From Ichthyosporea sp. XGB-2017a (Eukaryota > Opisthokonta > Ichthyosporea): a DNA stretch of 20,098 nt. Below, in pieces: positions 17,661-20,098 of this stretch. The stretch is taken from contig PDIM01000085.1 of assembly GCA_002811675.1 (NCBI GenBank), forward strand, positions 49,277 to 69,374. The letters run 5' to 3'. The number at the start of each line of letters is the position of its first letter. Position 1 is the first letter of the stretch. Below the pieces are notes generated by a model, which did not search any database, was not told the origin of the DNA, and worked only from the letters and a program-made list of their open reading frames with translations. The translations under genes and the position numbers were made by a program.

Positions 17661-19871
17661 ATGTTATTCACAAATTACTTTTGTAGTAGAGTCTTCTCCT
17701 CGGTGAGGAGGAGTCCCCCTCTACTTCTCCGCGCGGTCCTGTTGGGTGTTGTTATCTTTGGGAATATGGGGCTGCTTCAGGCCACAGCCAACTCAGCCTT
17801 TATTTCCACTGCACTGCAATCTTCTTCTTCAATCACCATCACTTTGTACTATAATGGGGACACCACTTTGGACGCAAGTAAACCACCGACTTTACATCTC
17901 GAAGGGGTTTCTTTGCTGTATCTGGAAAATCTTCAAGCTCATCCAAGTCTTGGCTCTTATCGATATGTCAATCTTCCCAGAAAGAACACAAATCGGAAAT
18001 TCTACATATCAGTGCCCACGGCTGGGGCAGATCGGGGGGGGGATAACTTAAGACTACCGCTGGCTACGTCAGAGGGGGTCGCTGAACAGTATAACACCAA
18101 CGAGGGGACTGATGTGGTGACTGTGTATTATGGGGAATCGTGGTGGAGTGAGCGGGAAGCTCCTGTATATATTGCAATCATTATCGCCATATGTGATTTT
18201 ATAACTGCCATGGCTTATTTTCAGATTGGCGGGGAGTATTGGTTTTATGGGATTCGAAGACTGAAGGGATTCCCTTATTTGTGGGTGCTGTGGTTCTTTA
18301 TTCTGTTCACTCTTTCCTGTGGTGTGGTCCATACTGTTCAGGTATTCCAGCACTGGTATCATTCCTTTACATTGCTAATGGCTATAAAAGCGTGGACTGG
18401 GGTAATATCCCTTCTAACTGCCCTCACGTGCTTCTGGGTACTACCACAGCTCCGAATGCTTCCATTGAGGCGTAGAGATATGTGCCAAGAAGCTGATCGA
18501 CTTGCGTCTTTAATAGCGGAAACTGCAACCAGTATTCAAGAAAAAGAAAACATCCACATGAATATCCTTTCGACGATATTGCCACTTCCTCTTGCCGAGA
18601 AAATCTTGGAAGGGAAACCAATTGTACCGGAAGAACATGAAGGGGTGGGTGTTCTTTACATCAAAGTGAAGGGGCTGGGTAAAGCAATCGCCAGTGACTG
18701 TGACCCCATCGATGTAATAGAGTTCTTGAATAAGCTCTACAGTCTTTTTGATGCAATCCTGGAGTGTTATGACTGCACAAAACTCGATAACATAACAGAT
18801 ATTTACATTGTAGCAACAGGCTTGTACCCGTCCGTTATAAGCGAATACGCAACTGGGTTTACTGATCCTTTGAATACCATGTTTGAACTTGCGTTGATAA
18901 TGCAAGAGGCAGTTTCAAGAATGAAATTTACTTTGCAAAGCTCGCACAAAGTATCTGTAGACCAGGGAATAGAATTTGGGGATATTACAAGTGGAATTAT
19001 TGGGAAAGTGCGCCCCAAACTGTGCCTGTTTGGGAATACCATCAATCTTGCAAGTCGTATGGCAGTCAACTCAGTGGCATCTGGCGTTATCCAGTTCAAC
19101 GAAAATACTCACCAACATTTTGAAACTTTTCCCCCTTCCGCTAAAGATGCTTATACAATTGAGAACAGGGGAGAAGTTTTTTTCAAAGGCTCGGGTATTC
19201 ATACAGTTTATATTCTTGAAAAGAAGCGTGGGCTTGATATGGGAATCATCAGAACTCTCAAAAGTGAGATTAATGCCAAAAGCAACAGGCACGGGATATT
19301 TCGTACAGGGATTTTTGATGATATGGCAAGTTTAACAAGCTTAAGTAACTCTCAAAGTCAAATAACTTCCCCGGCATTTTCTCAAGTATCTTCTAAGAGG
19401 TCAAAGTTGGCAGAAAAGTACAACAGAATTACTCAAGACAGCGGCTATTATCGCGCGTCGCTGCAATTGATGAGAATGAACGAGGAACCAAACCCCCAAG
19501 ACAAGGAGAAGGAAAGGCTCTATCCCCCCGATGACCCAGAGGCACCAAGGGGGTCTCGAGTGCATCACAGAGCCTCAGACTTCACCGGAGCCCCACATCT
19601 TTCCCAAAAAGCAATGGTAGGTATGGCCCGCCCCAGTCAGCACAATCAGATAATACAGGATTCTGTGGACAAGCTTATAGAAACAAATTTAGATGAAGTC
19701 AGTTCTCCCCCCTCAACATCCCGAAAGGGTCGAAAGTCATCATCCCCATCCTCCTCTCGGGTTGGCAAAAGTCCATCAATGCACTCTCTACCGGAAAACT
19801 CCGTCCTGCAAGAAAACTATACATCTGCAAGGGGAAGTATATTCAACAACAAAGTTGCACCCGAAGGATAA
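17661..19871 (+). CDS. Ethylene-receptor-like domain fused to class III cyclase, catalytic-residue subunit (subunit B)
   Basis: 736-residue paralogue and likely partner of subunit A. Seen: signal peptide (about 20-44); Cys-free lumenal domain (45-165); three membrane helices (about 168-190, 204-226, 236-262) that match ETR1 closely: DFITAMAYFQIGGE (D179, Y186, I189, E192) and FPYLWVL...SCGVVH (C220, H224). The ETR1 residues Asp25, Tyr32, Ile35, Glu38, Cys65 and His69 all have counterparts; the ETR1 Pro36 position is Gly. A linker helix leads to the cyclase domain (about 325-520). There the first metal Asp is replaced (K335), D380 remains, and the base-recognition pair is D376 and C455. The transition-state N462 and R466 are intact in LCLFGNTINLASRM. 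RGEVFFKGSGIHTVYIL closes the domain. A 215-residue Ser/Pro-rich tail follows, probably disordered. The ATG at 17661 is chosen because it precedes the signal peptide. Confidence 0.9.
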   Translation: MLFTNYFCSRVFSSVRRSPPLLLRAVLLGVVIFGNMGLLQATANSAFISTALQSSSSITITLYYNGDTTLDASKPPTLHLEGVSLLYLENLQAHPSLGSYRYVNLPRKNTNRKFYISVPTAGADRGGDNLRLPLATSEGVAEQYNTNEGTDVVTVYYGESWWSEREAPVYIAIIIAICDFITAMAYFQIGGEYWFYGIRRLKGFPYLWVLWFFILFTLSCGVVHTVQVFQHWYHSFTLLMAIKAWTGVISLLTALTCFWVLPQLRMLPLRRRDMCQEADRLASLIAETATSIQEKENIHMNILSTILPLPLAEKILEGKPIVPEEHEGVGVLYIKVKGLGKAIASDCDPIDVIEFLNKLYSLFDAILECYDCTKLDNITDIYIVATGLYPSVISEYATGFTDPLNTMFELALIMQEAVSRMKFTLQSSHKVSVDQGIEFGDITSGIIGKVRPKLCLFGNTINLASRMAVNSVASGVIQFNENTHQHFETFPPSAKDAYTIENRGEVFFKGSGIHTVYILEKKRGLDMGIIRTLKSEINAKSNRHGIFRTGIFDDMASLTSLSNSQSQITSPAFSQVSSKRSKLAEKYNRITQDSGYYRASLQLMRMNEEPNPQDKEKERLYPPDDPEAPRGSRVHHRASDFTGAPHLSQKAMVGMARPSQHNQIIQDSVDKLIETNLDEVSSPPSTSRKGRKSSSPSSSRVGKSPSMHSLPENSVLQENYTSARGSIFNNKVAPEG

Positions 19872-20098
19872 CGGCCAAGATTGGGCCTTCCTCTACTTAG
19901 CCCACCTCTTTATACATAGTCTTATCTTCTGTTTAAAAGTTTCTTTTCTCCTCTTTATTAGAAAACACCAAACAACGAAAATGAGTTCCTCCCTGAAAAT
20001 GAAAATTTGGCACAAAAAAATTGCACTCCATTATTTTTTTCAGGGCCGGGAGCGTTTTTTTTTTTTTTTCTTTTTTCCAGTTTCCTTTTGCCTTTTTA
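19872..20098. other. 3' flank of the subunit B gene
   Basis: The sequence after the stop codon is A/T-rich with long T runs near the window edge (20030-20098). It presumably contains the 3' untranslated region and terminator of the plus-strand cyclase gene. I see no coding sequence in it. Confidence 0.4.

Noticed and set aside
1-20098. CRISPR arrays, insertion sequences and bacterial operon features
   Set aside because: The window is clearly eukaryotic (spliceosomal introns, ciliary and endosomal genes), and no spaced direct-repeat array or transposase was seen.

Overview
The window is nuclear DNA of a eukaryote. Genes sit on both strands, are separated by A/T-rich spacers full of homopolymer runs, and several are split by short GT-AG introns (88-131 bases where I could fix them from reading frame and conserved protein sequence). 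A ciliary radial-spoke protein (CFAP251) implies an organism with a motile flagellum at some stage. A mitochondrial ubiquinone enzyme (COQ7) implies an aerobic mitochondrion. Together with a plant/microbe-type ammonium transporter, a DEG/ENaC channel and ethylene-receptor-like sensors, this suggests a free-living flagellated protist or an early-branching opisthokont. I cannot name the species.

Layout from left to right: a rabenosyn-5/Vac1-like endosomal tether with two FYVE fingers (+, three exons); a DEG/ENaC channel subunit (+); a MIF-family tautomerase (-), convergent with the channel and only 23 bp from it; a 2.6-kb stretch without a clear gene that may hold a poorly resolved multi-exon gene on the minus strand; an AMT ammonium transporter (+); CFAP251/WDR66 (-, four exons); COQ7 (-, two exons); an unrecognised protein gene (+) with an uncertain 5' end; and finally two head-to-head genes (15323-17023 minus, 17661-19871 plus) that share a 637-bp intergenic promoter region.

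The last pair is the highlight. Each protein has a signal peptide, a lumenal/extracellular domain, a three-helix membrane domain that closely resembles the ethylene-binding domain of plant ETR1 (including the Asp and the Cys-x3-His pair associated with copper and ethylene binding), a linker helix, and a class III nucleotide cyclase domain. The cyclase domains are complementary half-sites: the minus-strand protein keeps both metal-binding Asp residues but has lost the transition-state Asn and Arg, while the plus-strand protein has lost one metal Asp but keeps the Asn, the Arg and a guanylate-cyclase-type Cys. I infer an obligate heterodimeric receptor cyclase, probably making cGMP, gated by an ethylene-like ligand or another small molecule, and co-expressed from a bidirectional promoter containing three perfect 12-bp tandem repeats.

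The other genes look like ordinary housekeeping or transport genes and show no evident functional link to the cyclase pair, except that flagellar and cation-channel genes fit a motile, environment-sensing cell.
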